In this document: positions 63,911 to 64,000 of the stretch, in pieces | Position numbering within the stretch: the first letter of the stretch is position 1 | Layout of the letters: each line of letters begins with the position of its first letter | Assembly: GCF_002902965.1 (NCBI RefSeq) | Contig: NZ_CP026108.1 | Span: 907,217 to 971,216 of the forward strand | Source of the DNA: Paraburkholderia hospita | GTDB lineage: Bacteria > Pseudomonadota > Gammaproteobacteria > Burkholderiales > Burkholderiaceae | DNA length: 64,000 nt | Direction of reading: 5' to 3' | Translations under genes and position numbers: made by a program | The notes under the pieces: model-generated | The model's database searches: none | Told to the model about the DNA's origin: nothing | What the model saw: the letters and a program-made list of their open reading frames with translations, nothing else

Positions 63911-64000
63911 GCGGCCAGCGTTAAACGGGAAAAGTCAGAACGTGATGGGTTGCCGGCATGACTTTTACCTCATAGAATTCCGAAAGCCTATGGAGAGCGC

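Overview
The window looks like part of a secondary replicon (large plasmid or megaplasmid) of a Burkholderiaceae bacterium, probably Paraburkholderia/Caballeronia-like. The evidence is high GC, DUF4148 and PXPV-type exported proteins, lysine/alanine-rich HU- and H-NS-type proteins, a benzoate/catechol cluster of the usual Burkholderia type, and a parA-parB locus with many short iterons at the right edge. No rRNA, tRNA or CRISPR array was seen.

Layout. 1-6150: helicase C-terminus, coproporphyrinogen oxidase (hemF), a degenerate EAL protein and a chemotaxis receptor. 6150-13895: benzoate degradation. catA, benA, benB, benC, benD and a RidA gene lie on the minus strand. A divergent LysR regulator, catC and benE lie on the plus strand. 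Together they would import benzoate, dihydroxylate it, rearomatise it to catechol and cleave the ring, but catB is absent and both benA and benC carry a frameshift. 14300-31300: accessory and partly decayed DNA. It holds a redoxin, cusF with a beheaded cusA, a beheaded response regulator, an HU-like protein, a PBP7-type peptidase, a MarR regulator with a Cys-rich tail, a LuxR-type protein, small exported proteins, several H-NS family genes (one with three DNA-binding modules), a beheaded SRAP gene and DNA ligase D.

33600-53100: a mobile-element nest. Two tandem Tn7-like tnsA-tnsB-tnsC-tniQ transposons carry no cargo. The tnsB of the first is split by a complete 5.8-kb three-recombinase island (ginA-ginB-ginC-ginD, a GInt). 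Deleting this island and one copy of a GCTC repeat restores an open tnsB of the same length as the second copy. A second, truncated gin operon follows the second transposon.

53100-64000: a decayed stretch (ABC exporter remnant, frameshifted DUF3303 gene, transposase remnant), two tandem degenerate group II introns next to a terminator, then parB, parA and an iteron-rich presumptive origin. No Rep gene is visible. Single-base frameshifts recur across the window, so either the sequence has indel errors or much of it is decaying.
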